From Dipteronia dyeriana (taxonomy: Eukaryota > Streptophyta > Magnoliopsida > Sapindales > Sapindaceae), in contig CM065299.1 in the NCBI GenBank assembly GCA_032871835.1, positions 81,163,652-81,227,651 on the forward strand: a DNA stretch of 64,000 bases. The letters run 5' to 3'. This document shows, in pieces, positions 12,133 to 23,766 of this stretch. Made by a program: the position numbers and the translations under genes. Positions within the stretch are counted from its first letter, which is position 1; each line of letters starts with the position of its first letter. The notes under the pieces are model-generated. The model saw only the letters and a program-made list of their open reading frames with translations. It was not told the DNA's origin and made no database searches.

Positions 12133-12273
12133 AGGATAAGGGTTATTTTCTATTCCATCAATTACTGATAATTTATGACAGTTCTAGGGATTTACAGTCG
12201 AATAAAAACATTCAAGGGTATATTTACCATTTTACGTATACTTAAAGGGGATCCGATCCCGTGTCAATTAGTC
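12133..12273. repeat. Right TIR of the MULE
   Basis: Reverse complement partner of 8343-8477. ATAAGGGTT at 12136-12144 marks the inner end and AATTAGTC at 12266-12273 the outer end. The target duplication TAATATGAC follows directly. Confidence 0.7.
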
Positions 12274-12282
12274 TAATATGAC

Positions 12283-12897
12283 TGCTGAGGTTACCTTTTT
12301 GTTGTGCATGAGGAACCTGGGGCATGATTAATATGGCGAAAATACCCTTTATATGGTCTGAGATGTTGTGGCAGTTCAAAAGTAGTTGCATTGATTTATT
12401 ATTTGTAAGCTATTCTCGACAATTATAATACAGTACAGTCATTTTGTTATTTCAATTGATTCCATTTCTTGTATAGAATCATATTTTTTAAAATTCAAAA
12501 TGATTTTATTTTAAGAAAATATTATAATAAATTCAGAGTTTGAAGGTAACAAACACAAACTAAGATAATAATTAATTAATTATCGAATAACCATAAAACA
12601 TTTATAACGATAAAAATAGATTTGAATCATCTTAAATTATCATTTCAATATTTAAGGATTGTTTTTAAGAAATGATAAATTTTATAATTATACGGTCTAC
12701 TATGATATTTTATCTAAATCAAAAAATTCAATGTCATTTCATTGTTTACCTTTTTTATTTCATTTCGATCTCAAAATGATATTTTCCGTGTTGGATGGGA
12801 CATCTTGAAATTGACAAGGTGGTCATATATTAATTAAGATATGATGCGGCCGAACCCACACCAACTCATCCGGGATTTTTCCCTTCAATCATGATCG
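12283..12897. other. AT-rich spacer, nothing recognised
   Basis: This lies between the MULE and hAT element C. There is no ORF of note and no repeat end; it is probably old host intergenic DNA. GTACATAC at its end (12898-12905) is the target duplication of element C. Confidence 0.5.
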
Positions 12898-12905
12898 GTA
12901 CATAC

Positions 12906-13446
12906 TAATGGTGTCCACGGATCAGTTTCGTTTCGGTTTCGGTTTCCGTTTCGGTTCGGTTTCGGTTTCAGTTTCGAACCGTCGGTTTCGGTTTTGAACC
13001 GTCGGTTTCGGTTTCATGGAAAGGTCGAACCGTAACCGTAATCGTAACAGGAATAGGACTGTTTCGGACGGTTTCAAAACCGACGGTTTTCATTTCGGTT
13101 TCGGTTTAGGTTTTCCGAAACCGAACGGTTCGATTCGGTTCGGTTTCGGTTTCGGTTTGTGAAACCGAACGGTTCGGTTCGGTTCGGTTTCGGTTCGTTC
13201 GATTTTTTTTTTCTGAAATGCTACGTGTCAGCATTTCATTGGTTTTTTTAATTTTTTTTTGAAACCGCCGGTTTAACCAGCGGTTTTTGATCGGTTTTTA
13301 AGATCCTAAAACCTTAACCGTAACCGAATCGCTAGGATCCGGTTTCCAATCGATTTTATAACAGACGGTTTCGGTTTCGGTTTCGATTTCCAGAGATCGG
13401 TTTCGGTTCGGTTTCGAACAGTTTAACCGAACCGTGGACACCTCTA
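12906..13446. mobile_element. hAT MITE C (541 bp)
   Basis: The termini TAATGGTGTCCACGG and CCGTGGACACCTCTA are inverted repeats, and the flanks are a perfect 8-bp duplication, GTACATAC (12898-12905 and 13447-13454). Nearly the whole body is built of GGTTTCGGTTTCGG and AACCGTAACCG-type units on both sides, with only a short non-repetitive centre. There is no coding capacity. The perfect target duplication suggests a fairly recent insertion. Confidence 0.92.
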
Positions 13447-14665
13447 GTACATACTCATCATAGACTTCATAGGGTCCCACCACCACTACCATAAAACTTG
13501 CATGGGAGTAGTGGTGTAAAAGTGGACCGGCCGGTGACAGGCCGGTCCGGCCGGCCTAGGGAGTTCACGGGCCGTTCTTGGAACGGCCCGTGAAGGAAGA
13601 GGGCCAGGCCGCGGCCTGGCCCGGCCCTGGATGGGCCTCGTGCTAGGCCTCTGGGAGGAGGCCCGGCAGGTCGGCCCGCCTGGCACGCCAATCCGGCATG
13701 CCAGGCCTGTCGGACCGGTCCGCCGGTCCGTTCGGGCAAATTTTTTTTTTTTTTTTTTCAAAAAGCCTCCAACGGCTGGAATTGATTTCTAGCCGTTGGA
13801 GGAATTTAAAATTACCAAAACCCCCCCTACAATCTTTTAAATTACATTTTGACCCACAAATCAAAAATTTCTTTAAATACTTCCATCAATTTCATTTTCC
13901 ATTAACTCTCTCTATCATTCTTTCAATATCTCATTCTCTCAAATCTCAATCTCTAATATATTCTCCAATTCTCTAAACTTTTTCATTCATTTTGGTTATT
14001 ACTCTCTCTACAAAATTCTCTACGTTTTCCACCAACACACCAAATTTTAAAGGTACAATTTTGCTATTACTTTTGGTCTAACATATTCTCATAGTAAATT
14101 TATATGTTTATGTTTAGATTTGAGTTACTTAATGAAAACATTATCTATTTAGTTAGTTAGTTTATCAATTTTTGGGCTTTAATGTTAATATTATTTGTTT
14201 AGTTTATTAAGATTTTTAAGTTTAGTAGTAATTTTAATATTTGTTATTAATAAATTTAGAAAGTTAATTTGTATTACTGAAATTACTTTTTGTAATAAGT
14301 AAATGATGAATGTTAAGTGTAGTAATTACGTTTGATATTGTTTTTTTCATAAATTAAAATTTTTCATTTGTAGATTATGATAGTAAATTTAAGAGTAGTG
14401 GTTCAAATCATCAATTTTATGTTAGTATATTATGTTAGTAAATTTATCAATTTTATTTGTAGTAGTGAACTAGTGAATTTAAAATTTTATGTTAGTAGAT
14501 TATGATTTTTTTTTGTTTATTTAATTTGTTTTTTAAGTAAATAAATTATTGTAAGTGTCGTATTAGTTATAGTAATTATTATTAGTAAATTAAGATTACT
14601 GTTAGTAAATATTGATTTTTAATTTGATTATTAACTACTATAGTGCTCATATTTTTATTCAGATA

Positions 14666-16653
14666 ATGGATCCTAACCAGCAGCCTTATTTTCCGGACGG
14701 TTTGAATATGCTCAACGATTAATTTGATATTTCAGAACCGACCCATACTCAAGCAGGACCTTCTGGTTCCGGCGTTACACCAACATCACGTCCCAGAGAA
14801 ATTAACATCAGATGTGTGGCAATGTTTCAACATAGTCCAAATGACACTCCCAAACGGGGCGTCTGGCCTCAGAGCTAAATGTAAGTTTTGCCATAAGAAT
14901 TATGCTACAAGTACGGGGGGAACCGGACATTTGAGACGACATATGCACAAATGTATGCCTGCACATGGACATGTAGATACTACAACCTAGACACAGCTTC
15001 AACGGCACCCAGACGGGTCCGTTACGACGTGGCAGTTCGACGCCATGCACGCTAGAGAGTGCTTGGCGCGATACATTGCACAAACTGATCAACCGATCAA
15101 TATTGGTGAGAGTCCATTTTATAAAGAATTAATCACATCTGCATATAACCCCTAATATGAACCTGTTTCTAGAACCACCACTAGAAATAATTTGATACGA
15201 TTGTTTGAAACCGAAAGGGATGACTTAGTTGCTGAAATATAGCATTTAAGTGTCTCTGTTGCATTAACTTCTGATATTTGGAATGCATGTTCCAAACAGG
15301 ACTATTTATGCGTCACGGGACACTATTTAAATTCTGATTGGAGGATAACAAAAAGAATTTTTGGTTTTCGTCCAATCACATTTGATAATGCATCTGCAAA
15401 TACTAGCTCTATTGCATTGTTTGTTGCAAGAAATATCCCGCAAGATGGAGGTTATTTCTTCCATCAACGGTGTGCATGCCATATTATAAATTTAGTTGTA
15501 CAAGCTGGTTTAAAGCAGGTAAGCGACCAAATAGATCGCATCAGAGATGCCATTTCTTGGATTTGCAGTTCCAATCCTAGATTCAGTGAATTCAAGAGAC
15601 ATTGTAAATTAAACGGTCTCAAACCCCGACGATTCCAAACTGATATGCCGGTAAGGTGGAACTCTACTTATTTAATGTTGCAAAATTGTTTGGAATATGA
15701 TACAACCATTACATGTTTTTATACCATGAAATTGACCGAAACAGGACAACTTAGTCCAAAATTACTTTCCACAGACGATTGGTATGTGGCAAAGATTTTT
15801 GTTCAATTTTTAAAGATATTTTACAATGCCACTGTAACTCTTTCCGGGGTATATTACCCCACATCTTCCCAGGCAATCCATCAGATAGTGGAAATGTCTG
15901 AACTGTTAAACAATTATAGAGAAGATGAACATCTATGAGCTGCAATTGTTGTCATGGAGACAAAGTTGAAAAAATATTGGGCTAACATTCCCTTACTTTA
16001 TGCCTTAAGTGCTATAATAGATCCCAGGGTTAAATTATCTGGTTTAGAAGTTTTGCTTGAGTTTATTGGTATTAATTTGTCAATATATTATTCAGAACAA
16101 ATTACTGACATTCGAACCAAGTTGTTCGAGATTTTTCATATTTATGAGATCAGGTTTGGCAACATTGACATCCCCCAATCAACACGACCGGAGACAGAGC
16201 CGAAGTAAACAAGTTGGAGCCTTCTGAAAACGAAGAAAAAAAGACAAATCAGCAAATACTTCTTCAGGGCAAAGATCTAGCCCATCTTCTTGTACCAAAC
16301 TTATTAGGTACCTTGAAGCACAGTTCGATGCTGTTGAAGACAAGGAAGAGTTTGATTTGTTGTTATGGTGGAAGACCTATACGTACAGGTATCCAGTTCT
16401 GTCACACTTAGCATGTGACGTACTGGTTATTCCAGTGTCAACGGTGTCTTCAGAACAAGCTTTCAGCACCAGTGGACGCATAATTGAACCAAGAAGAAGC
16501 TGTTTGTCTCCAGAGATGGTAGAGGTATTAACATGCCTTCGGGATTGGGAGCATGCTAAAAAAAGGTTACAAAATCTAACTGTAGATAAAGAACTTAATC
16601 TAAATTTCGACAATCTATATATTGATGACCCTTCAGGTAGTGACCAGGCCTAG
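14666..16653 (+). pseudogene. hAT transposase of element D, broken
   Basis: The ATG at 14666 (MDPNQQPYFPDGLNML) meets a stop near codon 19. The BED finger follows in another frame (WQCFNIVQM, CKFCHKNYATSTGG, HLRRHMHKC) and ends at a stop near 14988. The core resumes at 15417-15938 (RCACHIINLVVQAGL, MPVRWNSTYLMLQNC, SGVYYPTSSQ) and 15954-16208 (YALSAIIDPRVKL). The hAT dimerisation end is at 16357-16653 (PVSTVSSEQAFSTSGR, EPRRSCLSPEMVEVL). Compared with element E, about 80 bp are missing near 15382, before FDNAS. Several stops and shifts make it non-functional, but it is the closest relative of the element E gene. Confidence 0.9.
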
Positions 16654-16723
16654 AACTAGGTTATACTTTTACATATGTATTAATTTTTTACTTGTAAGTT
16701 GTAAAACGGTTGCACTCTTTTTC

Positions 16724-16764
16724 CCTTACCAAGTTTTTATCCCACTGGGTTTTTCTTGGTAAGG
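16724..16764 (+). other. Hairpin-bearing 3'-end motif in element D
   Basis: CCTTACCAAG (16724-16733) pairs perfectly with CTTGGTAAGG (16755-16764). The loop contains ATCCCACTGGGT, itself able to form a short inner pairing. It begins about 70 bp after the transposase stop and is followed by TTTTTAATGAGG. Related copies occur in element E and in the 3' region of the copia element (37385-37897). Its role is unknown; a transcript 3'-end or RNA-structure function is an inference. Confidence 0.7.
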
Positions 16765-17270
16765 TTTTTAATGAGGTAATCATGTAGATATGTATTACTG
16801 AATTCCATAAGTAAAAAATAAATAAATAATTAAAAAAGTGTTCGTTCTCTTTATTCATTTCAAATCCTAATAATTGTTCGTTCTCTTCATTCATTTTAAA
16901 TTCTAAACCCTTAACCATAAACTATAAATCCTAAACCCTATACCCTAAATCCAAAAAAACGTAATTTGGAAAAAAAATTGGACCAAAAAACTAACCGGCC
17001 GGACCAGGCCCGTTAGGCCCGGCCCGGCCGACCCGCCAGAGGGGCCCGACGGGCCCTCTAGCACAGCACGCAGGCACGGCCCGCCTGAGGCAGACCGGCG
17101 TGCCGTGCTGGGCCTGTTTCTCTGGAAACAGGCCGGCCCGACCCGGCCCAGCCCCCGACACCGTCGCGGGCCGACCCGGCTCGACCTATTTTCAGAAATG
17201 GATTGGCCAGGCCAGGCCAGGCCGTCTCTAATGGGTCGGACCAGTCCAGTTTTACACCTTTACATGGGAG

Positions 17271-17772
17271 TTGTACGGGCCGTGTTTTAGGTGACGTGGC
17301 GTTCCAAGCAAACAAAATTAGGATCTCACTTACTTGCCTGCCACTGCGATGCCAGATTTGTTAGCTTCTTTCATTATCTTAGTCTAAAATCTAAATATCC
17401 AATTAATAATTATATTCTTGAAATAATTATTTAATAAAAAGCCTAAGCGACATATATATACAGTCCAATCAATTACACATTTTATTTTTTGTTTTTCTGG
17501 GGCAGTTGGCAATTTGGCATCTCTCCTCACTCCTCTCTCAACCTTACGTGTCAGAAACCGGTTTAGTGGAAGTCTCCATCATCTATAAACCCAAAAAATT
17601 AGTTCACATTTTAAAACAAAACACAAAAAAACAGACCTGTGTTTTGGGTCCTGTAAACAGCACTGCAACTTCTCACTCCTCACTCCTCACTCCTCACTCC
17701 TCACACAATAAATCATTAACGAAAACAAGTAATAACTTCTCAGTCTCGTACTCGTTTTGTTTCCTTCTCACA
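17271..17772 (+). promoter_or_regulatory. Upstream region and 5' leader of the EEP gene
   Basis: This holds an ACGT-core element (GTGACGTGGCG near 17290, similar to ABRE/G-box cores) and a TATA-like ATATATATA near 17450-17460, about 315 bp before the ATG. The leader has a four-fold TCACTCC heptamer repeat (17673-17704), a CT-rich pattern common in plant 5' UTRs. The upstream border is only 8 bp from the hAT element D target duplication, so much of the original promoter may have been displaced. The transcription start is not determined. Confidence 0.35.
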
Positions 17773-20693
17773 ATGCTAAAGGTCTTGAACAGAAGGCTCC
17801 GCCGCCTCTGCAGCCGTCTCCGGTGGCCGATGCGCCGCCGCCGCTCGGAGCCCAAAGTTGTCATCAAGAAGTTTGGAAAATCCAGCACCAAATTACAGAG
17901 TCAACCAAGAAATGAGTCGCTTACTGTTAACGGGTCAGCGACAGTTCATCCAAACGGCGGGTCGAAACCCGAAACGGCGATACGGGTTGCCACTTTCAAC
18001 GCTGCCTTGTTTTCCATGGCACCTGCAGTGCCTACTAAATCAGAAAAGTCTTCAACTTTCGATTTCAACAACCCCAGAAAATCCCTTGAAGTTGGTGCTG
18101 ATTTTCGTGCAAAATCAGTAAATGATCGTCCCAAAAGTATATTAAAGCAGTCTCCTTTGCATTCGAATTCGATGAACGGTACTGCAGAGTCTCTCTCCAA
18201 GCAACAAAAATTCGCGAAATCAAAGTTAAGGGTATCGATCAATTTACCTGACAATGAGATATCTTTGCTACGAAATCGGCAATTGAGTTTCAGAGAAGAA
18301 GAGAAGGATAAGGATGGTTGTTCTTCAAGCAAAAGTAGGATTTTGAGAGGGAAAGGTCCATTGAGATCAACAGTGAGTTTTCGTGCAAATGTTGTTGAGA
18401 GTTGTAGCAGTAGCAGGACGATTCTTGAAGTGTTGAGAGAATTGGATGCTGACATTTTAGCTCTGCAAGATGTAAAAGCAGAGGAAGAGAAAGATATGAA
18501 ACCTTTGTCTGATTTGGCTGCTGCTTTGGGGATGAATTATGTCTTTGCTGAGAGTTGGGCACCTGAGTATGGCAACGCTGTGCTCTCCAAGTGGCCGATC
18601 AACCGCTGGAAAATCCAGAAGATCTTTGATGATACTGATTTCAGGTCACTCTTTTTCTCGACTCTGTAATTAGTTTTTCGTTTTAACTTTTATTGACACA
18701 GATTCATGAGATGTTCTATGTAGATTAGATTACCCTCATCTTAAGTATCCAGTGCATGTTGTGAAGTCCCATTTAGAGAATAAAATTTATTACTTTAGAG
18801 AAAGTCAGCAATAATCCACTGTTTTTTTATATGAATGATTTGATATTCATAAACGTTGCTTTTCATAAAGTTGGAAAAGGATATATGATATTCATAAACG
18901 TTGCTTTTCATAAAGTTGGAAAAGGATATATATATATGAATTCATGAACTTTACATCCATATGGTAATTAAAAGAACAATAATTTCTGATTATTTTCACC
19001 ATTGATGGCTACACTTCTTACCTGTGTTTTTCTTCCAGCAGTTCATATCAATTTGATAATTGAATACTAATATACCTGTGCAGTAGATTTTTCTACAGCT
19101 CAAACGTTGTTTTGCCTTCTGGATCCTGTATTCCTGTATTCCTGTTTACTATAGTTTATGTACAAACTGATACATGAGTGGACCTGTCAAAATATCAGTA
19201 ACAGCTGTATGCAGTAATGTCAATGTGGACTCGAAAATTGAACCTGAGTGAGAATTTTTATATATTATCATCTGGATTCTTCTTCAAGTTGATAAGTCAT
19301 CAGTTCTAGGTCCTTCTGATAATGTTTTTAAATTGTTGCCATCATTTCCATTTAAGGATTGACTGCTGAATTTCCTCCATATCAGTCGAAAGGAATGTAA
19401 TATATTATTTTAAAAAGAAGATTTCCAAATGTTGGCACAATTATAGTTTCAAATTTGGAGAGAATTCTTTGATTATTTTTGCAGAATGCCAGGATTTTGC
19501 CATAATTTTCTTTTCTAAATACAATGTTACTATGATGTCCTGTTCTACAGAAATCTTAATTTTTCGTTTTCTTTCAAAGCTTTTCCATCACTCTATATTG
19601 ACAATCAGAGAATAGGTTTTGTTTTTGTTGAGTTAAAATATATATATTGAAGCACTATATAATGTTAGGAGAGGTGTGTATTGTATTGTTATAGCTGCAG
19701 TTAAGGTATTATATGTTGTCCAAAAGCAGCATTCAGATGAAGATGAACTGAACGTGCAGAATTGAAGAATTGAAAAATCTTGTATGAGAACAAGTCACAC
19801 TGAACTTAAAAAATTATGGTACTTGACAAATGATCATGCAACATGGAGAAAATATGACACTTTTTGACTTTTTTTATGTGACGCAGGAATGTTCTTAAGG
19901 CCACAGTTGATGTTCCTGAAACAGGAGAAATCAACTTCCACTGCACCCACCTTGATCATCTCGATGAAAACTGGCGGATGAAGCAGGTAAATTCGATAAT
20001 CCAATCTAATGACGCTCCTCACATCTTAGTTGGAGGAGTTAACTCCCTTGACGAAACAGATTACTCTTTGGAAAGGTGGACAGACATTGTAAAGGTAAAT
20101 GTAAAATGTAAAACAATTTTGATTATCCTAAATTTTGGTCACCTAAACAAACTTGGTCGAACTTAATTTAAATGGATTTATCATCTTCTTATAGTATTAT
20201 GAGGAGATGGGGAAGCCAACACCAAAGGTTGAAGTGATGAAATTCCTGAAGAACAAACAATATACCGATGCAAAGGACTTTGCAGGGGAATACGAACCAG
20301 TAGTCATGATCGCCAAAGGCCAAAGTATAACTTTTTATCTTTTAAATGCTTTATCCGAGTTAATTTCTCTGCTCCAATTCAATGAAATTATGTCCTTTCA
20401 CTGATGCAGGTGTGCAGGGGACATGTAAGTATGGAACTAGAGTAGATTACATATTGGCATCCCCAAATTCGCCATACAAGTTTGTTCCAGGATCATACTC
20501 GGTGCTTTCTTCTAAAGGGACTTCAGATCATCACATAGTGAAAGTTGACATAACAAGAGTACATAGCAGCAGCAGCATTGAGGAAAAAAAAATCACCCGA
20601 AAACGACGTCAACATAAACAGAAAGTAGTAAAAATCACAGGCTCTTCTCCATCGAAAGGGAAATGGAGGAAAACAGAAACACATGAGAGATAA
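17773..20693 (+). CDS. Endonuclease/exonuclease/phosphatase (DNase I-like) family protein, 4 exons, 497 aa
   Basis: Exons are 17773-18644, 19887-20094, 20195-20324 and 20410-20693; all introns are GT-AG, and the sum (1494 nt) is an exact 497-codon frame. I chose the ATG at 17773 because it starts the conserved basic N terminus (NRRLRRLCSRLRWPMRRRR), which could act as a nuclear signal; upstream in-frame sequence is leader. Residues 40-200 are low-complexity. The EEP fold follows: ILALQDVKAEEE (D233 where the family usually has the metal-binding E), HCTHLDHLDENW (H312), VGGVNSL (N343, in the GDFN position), GTRVDYILAS (D416) and TSDHH (D443, H444). EEP enzymes cut phosphodiester or phosphate-ester bonds; the substrate here is unknown. 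It resembles a plant-specific group with unassigned function. No lesion was seen. Confidence 0.88.
18842..18931. repeat. 45-bp tandem duplication in intron 1 of the EEP gene
   Basis: GATATTCATAAACGTTGC... at 18842-18886 is repeated identically at 18887-18931, then runs into a short TA repeat. It does not touch a splice site. It is likely a recent slippage or microhomology event. Confidence 0.9.
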
Positions 20694-21497
20694 ACTGACT
20701 TTTATGGTCAAGAGGGTGGGGCAGATTATTTGGAACTGCATCCTCTCCTATGCTTTGTAAATCATTAACTTTGTGTTTACACATGTTTAGATAGAAGGAA
20801 ATCATAGGAAGAAGAGTAATTATTGGCTTCCCAATTTTATTTTCTAATTCTTTTCCAAATGATATGGGCATATAAGGTGTTGATATTACATCACTCAACA
20901 CCTAATATCATGATTTACAAGTTGTTGACATCTCACGTGTCAACATTATTTGAAAAATAATTTGAAAAAAAGTTGAGAAGCTCAGCATCAATCTAGGAAG
21001 AAAATCTCGGTGTGGCTATTAAGATTATTAATAATTATGTGTTAGTGTTTTGAGTTATAATAAGTGAACATTTGCAAGGGTTTTATGGAGTTTCTCTTTT
21101 GAGTTTTGACCTCCTATAAGGATATTTTTTTATATATATATCAATTTGACTCATTGATTATTTGATGCACTAGTTTGTATTTAATTCACTTTCTTTGTCT
21201 AAATAATGAAAGATCTCCATCTTTAGTTGTAGAAATGATACTGTATAACTATGACAAACAATTAGTCAAACACTCAAGAAGTGACATCTACTTCAGGGTT
21301 TACATAAATGCAGTCAATAATACCAACTTGGTCAATTGCATTAAAGAGAACACTTTCAACATTTTCAAAAATGGTATGTTGATTCATATCAAACTTCAAA
21401 AATGGTATGTGGATTCATATCAAACTTCAGAAGGCCTCTGTTGGGACAGGCAGGTACTCTTGGATATTGGCAGGAAGTGCAATATATACTTCAAATT
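20694..21497. other. 3' flank of the EEP gene, no gene
   Basis: The first 100-200 bp probably hold the EEP 3' UTR. The rest is AT-rich with no recognisable coding sequence. A 31-bp tandem repeat (TTCAAAAATGGTATGT...) occupies 21364-21425. Confidence 0.5.
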
Positions 21498-21962
21498 GAG
21501 GGCCCAACTTTAAAAGAAAATGAATTGGGCAGGCTTGGGTTAAAAAATTGAACATACAACAAAAACATCCAAGTACATTCACAAAATTACAGCATTCCTA
21601 ATACAGTAGAAACCTTGTAAATTAATTTCCTATAAATTAATATATTCTTTAAATTAACAAAAAATCTCGATTTCGATTAAAAAATTAATAAACCTCTCTA
21701 TCGTAATAATTAATAAAAAAAAAACCCTAGTTTAAAATTTCGGTGTCGATTGTCGTATAAATTAATAATTTCATAAAAGTACAATATTTATTACATATTA
21801 TTCAAGAACTAATGAAGTACTGCAAAATGTTAGTTTGTACTAGGCTACCATGTTTGATATTTTTGACTTTATCTTTCATCTCTTGAATTGTCCTCAATAA
21901 GTTATTGTGATCACCTCTTATTGTAACCAAAATGTTTCATTTAAATTCAGCATTTTAATAGC

Positions 21963-23008
21963 TATTTGGTTTTGACTCGTATTCTCAAATGAATCCAATG
22001 TTAACCAAACAAGACTCAACCGATGTGGAGCTTCCTGGAGACGTGGAATAACATTTGGAAGTTGAACATGGTGTTTGAAGGAGGTTTGAAGATGAAGAAG
22101 AACTGAAGAAACGAAGTCTGATAGGTACCGCGGTGCGGACACGTGCACAGACCACGGCACAGTGAGAGTTCGAACTCATGTGGATTTACACGGTATGGAC
22201 CGCGGCGGAGGCAATGCACCAACCGCGGTACTCAGAGTGGTGGTCGACAGTTTTGGTCTGTGGTGTTAGGCGCAGGTGGCCAACCGTGACCCAAACCGTG
22301 ATAATAACGGATCTTGTCCAAATCATGAATATTGCACGAAAATAGGAAATGTGTTTTCTTTTGAAAGTTCTTGTGCTAATTAGAAAAGGAAAGAGTTTGT
22401 CTTTATGAAGAATAGGAAAGTCCTGTACTTGAAGGAAAAGGATTTCTCCTTAACAAGAAGACTTGTCATAAATAGGAAATAGTATTTATATGGAATAAGT
22501 AAGTCTTGTATGTTTAGGAGTATGATTTCTTCTTATGTTAAACTCTCTGTAACTAGTATAAATAGACCTTGTATCTAGGTTATTTTGTGTGGAGCAAAAA
22601 GAACACAATGTAACATTAGAGAGTGGAGAGATCTGGTTGAGAGACCCATGTGAATATCAGTGGATCAAGTTAGAGATCCGTTGGTGATATCCAAGGGAGA
22701 TCTAGGGGATATTGTGGGGTTCTTGGTGAGGATTTTGTGAGCGTGGTTTAGGGTTTGGGTGTGAGAGAGAATCCTAGAATATATGGTTGTAACAATTTAT
22801 CATATAGTGGAATTTTCTCTGTCATCCTGATAGCCCGTGGTATTTTACCCGATTTGGGTTTTCCATGTATATCTTGTGTTGTGATTGGTTTATTTTCTCT
22901 CATCTATTTTTTTGCTATTGACGCTATTAATTGCTATGAGTTATGGGTATATATTAGGCACGACTATTCCGCATTCATCGGTTTCAAAAATCATTCTTCC
23001 CACCAACA
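21963..23008 (+). repeat. 5' LTR of the short LTR element
   Basis: The start is decayed (TATTTGGTTTTGACTCG against TGTTAGGATTTGACTCG in the partner) and the end is ACCAACA. A TATA box (CTAGTATAAATAGACC, near 22553-22568) is conserved in both LTRs and probably drives the transcript. Confidence 0.85.
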
Positions 23009-23010
23009 AT

Positions 23011-23022
23011 TGGTATCGGAGC
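23011..23022 (+). other. Primer-binding site of the short LTR element
   Basis: TGGTATCGGAGC, two bases after the 5' LTR, is a one-base variant of the initiator-Met tRNA primer site. Confidence 0.8.
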
Positions 23023-23766
23023 CTTGGTTAGCGATGGCGTTTTTTACAAGTCTTTATGGGAGATCGTATGGAGGACTTGGTGGAATTGGGATGATGATGA
23101 TGATGGTTGCCTAGTATGGTTTAGTAAAGGATGTTTTGAAAACGGTTTCGAACTCGGTAGGGTTTGATGAAAAGAATATAGAGATGGTGGAGAATATATA
23201 TATATATATATTGGCTTATGGTGGCAGGTACAAGTCATGGAAATCCAATCTGGGTTACACAAGACGCTAATTGAATATTAAAAAAAAAATGCTCGAAGTC
23301 TCTGGTGGTGGTGTGGGGCTTATTCGGTAAAGCACTCCCCGTACTGGTAGCAAGTTTTTCATTAGGTATGTGATGCAAGGTCAAAAGGTCTTTCACAAGA
23401 TTAGGTGATGTAAGGATATGTTTATCCTTTTGGCAGTTTTTCCCACTGGCTATGGAAGAGGATATGTTGCTGCTAGTGGTCCATAATTGTACACAAGACA
23501 TTGGTCAGAAAGTGATGCAAAGTGTATAGTGGACAAGGATGTCGATGGCTAACGAACTCCTTGGTAATCTGACGTGAGGAGTTGCACCACAATTTCAGCA
23601 GGTTATTTTCGACATGGTGTCGGAACAACGAACACAAAGTAAAATAAAAGTCTTAAGATGGTTCTTTCCTAAGTGGTTATACCTTGTGGTGGGGTATATT
23701 GATTCTTGATGATGAGAATCGTGGTTGTGGACAAAGGTCTTGAGAATTCAAATCAAATGAGAGAAT

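Larger units (their letters stand above)
8343..12273. mobile_element. Mutator-like element (MULE), 3.9 kb, long TIRs
   Basis: The ends GACTAATTAGCAC (8343) and GTGTCAATTAGTC (ending 12273) open imperfect inverted repeats of about 135 bp. The flanks TAATATGAA (8334-8342) and TAATATGAC (12274-12282) match at 8 of 9 bases, as expected for the 9-bp Mutator target duplication. No MULE transposase is readable. The interior holds a GC-rich stretch (8880-9535) and a broken hAT transposase gene, so the element is non-autonomous. A longer-range search for the parent element would settle the superfamily. Confidence 0.7.
13509..17262 (+). mobile_element. hAT element D (3.75 kb)
   Basis: Termini TAGTGGTGTAAAAGTGGACC and GGTCCACT-like partner (rc TAAAGGTGTAAAACTGGACT) form the inverted repeats. 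The flanks CATGGGAG (13501-13508 and 17263-17270) are a perfect 8-bp duplication. The subterminal 200-250 bp at each end are extremely GC-rich, with GGCCGG, CCGGCC and GGCCCG motifs. The transposase gene inside is broken. The element lies 62 bp from MITE C and about 500 bp upstream of the EEP gene start. Confidence 0.92.

Noticed and set aside
13467..13761. Overlapping minus-strand frames in the GC-rich left end of hAT element D
   Set aside because: They are GGCCGG-repeat translations (proline/arginine/glycine-rich) in a terminal binding region.
17506..17772. Upstream extension of the EEP frame as coding
   Set aside because: The frame is open but CT-repeat-rich leader; the conserved basic N terminus starts at 17773.
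23044..23501. Minus-strand frames in the short LTR element interior as gag or pol
   Set aside because: They carry no retroviral-type motifs and overlap a TA run and each other.
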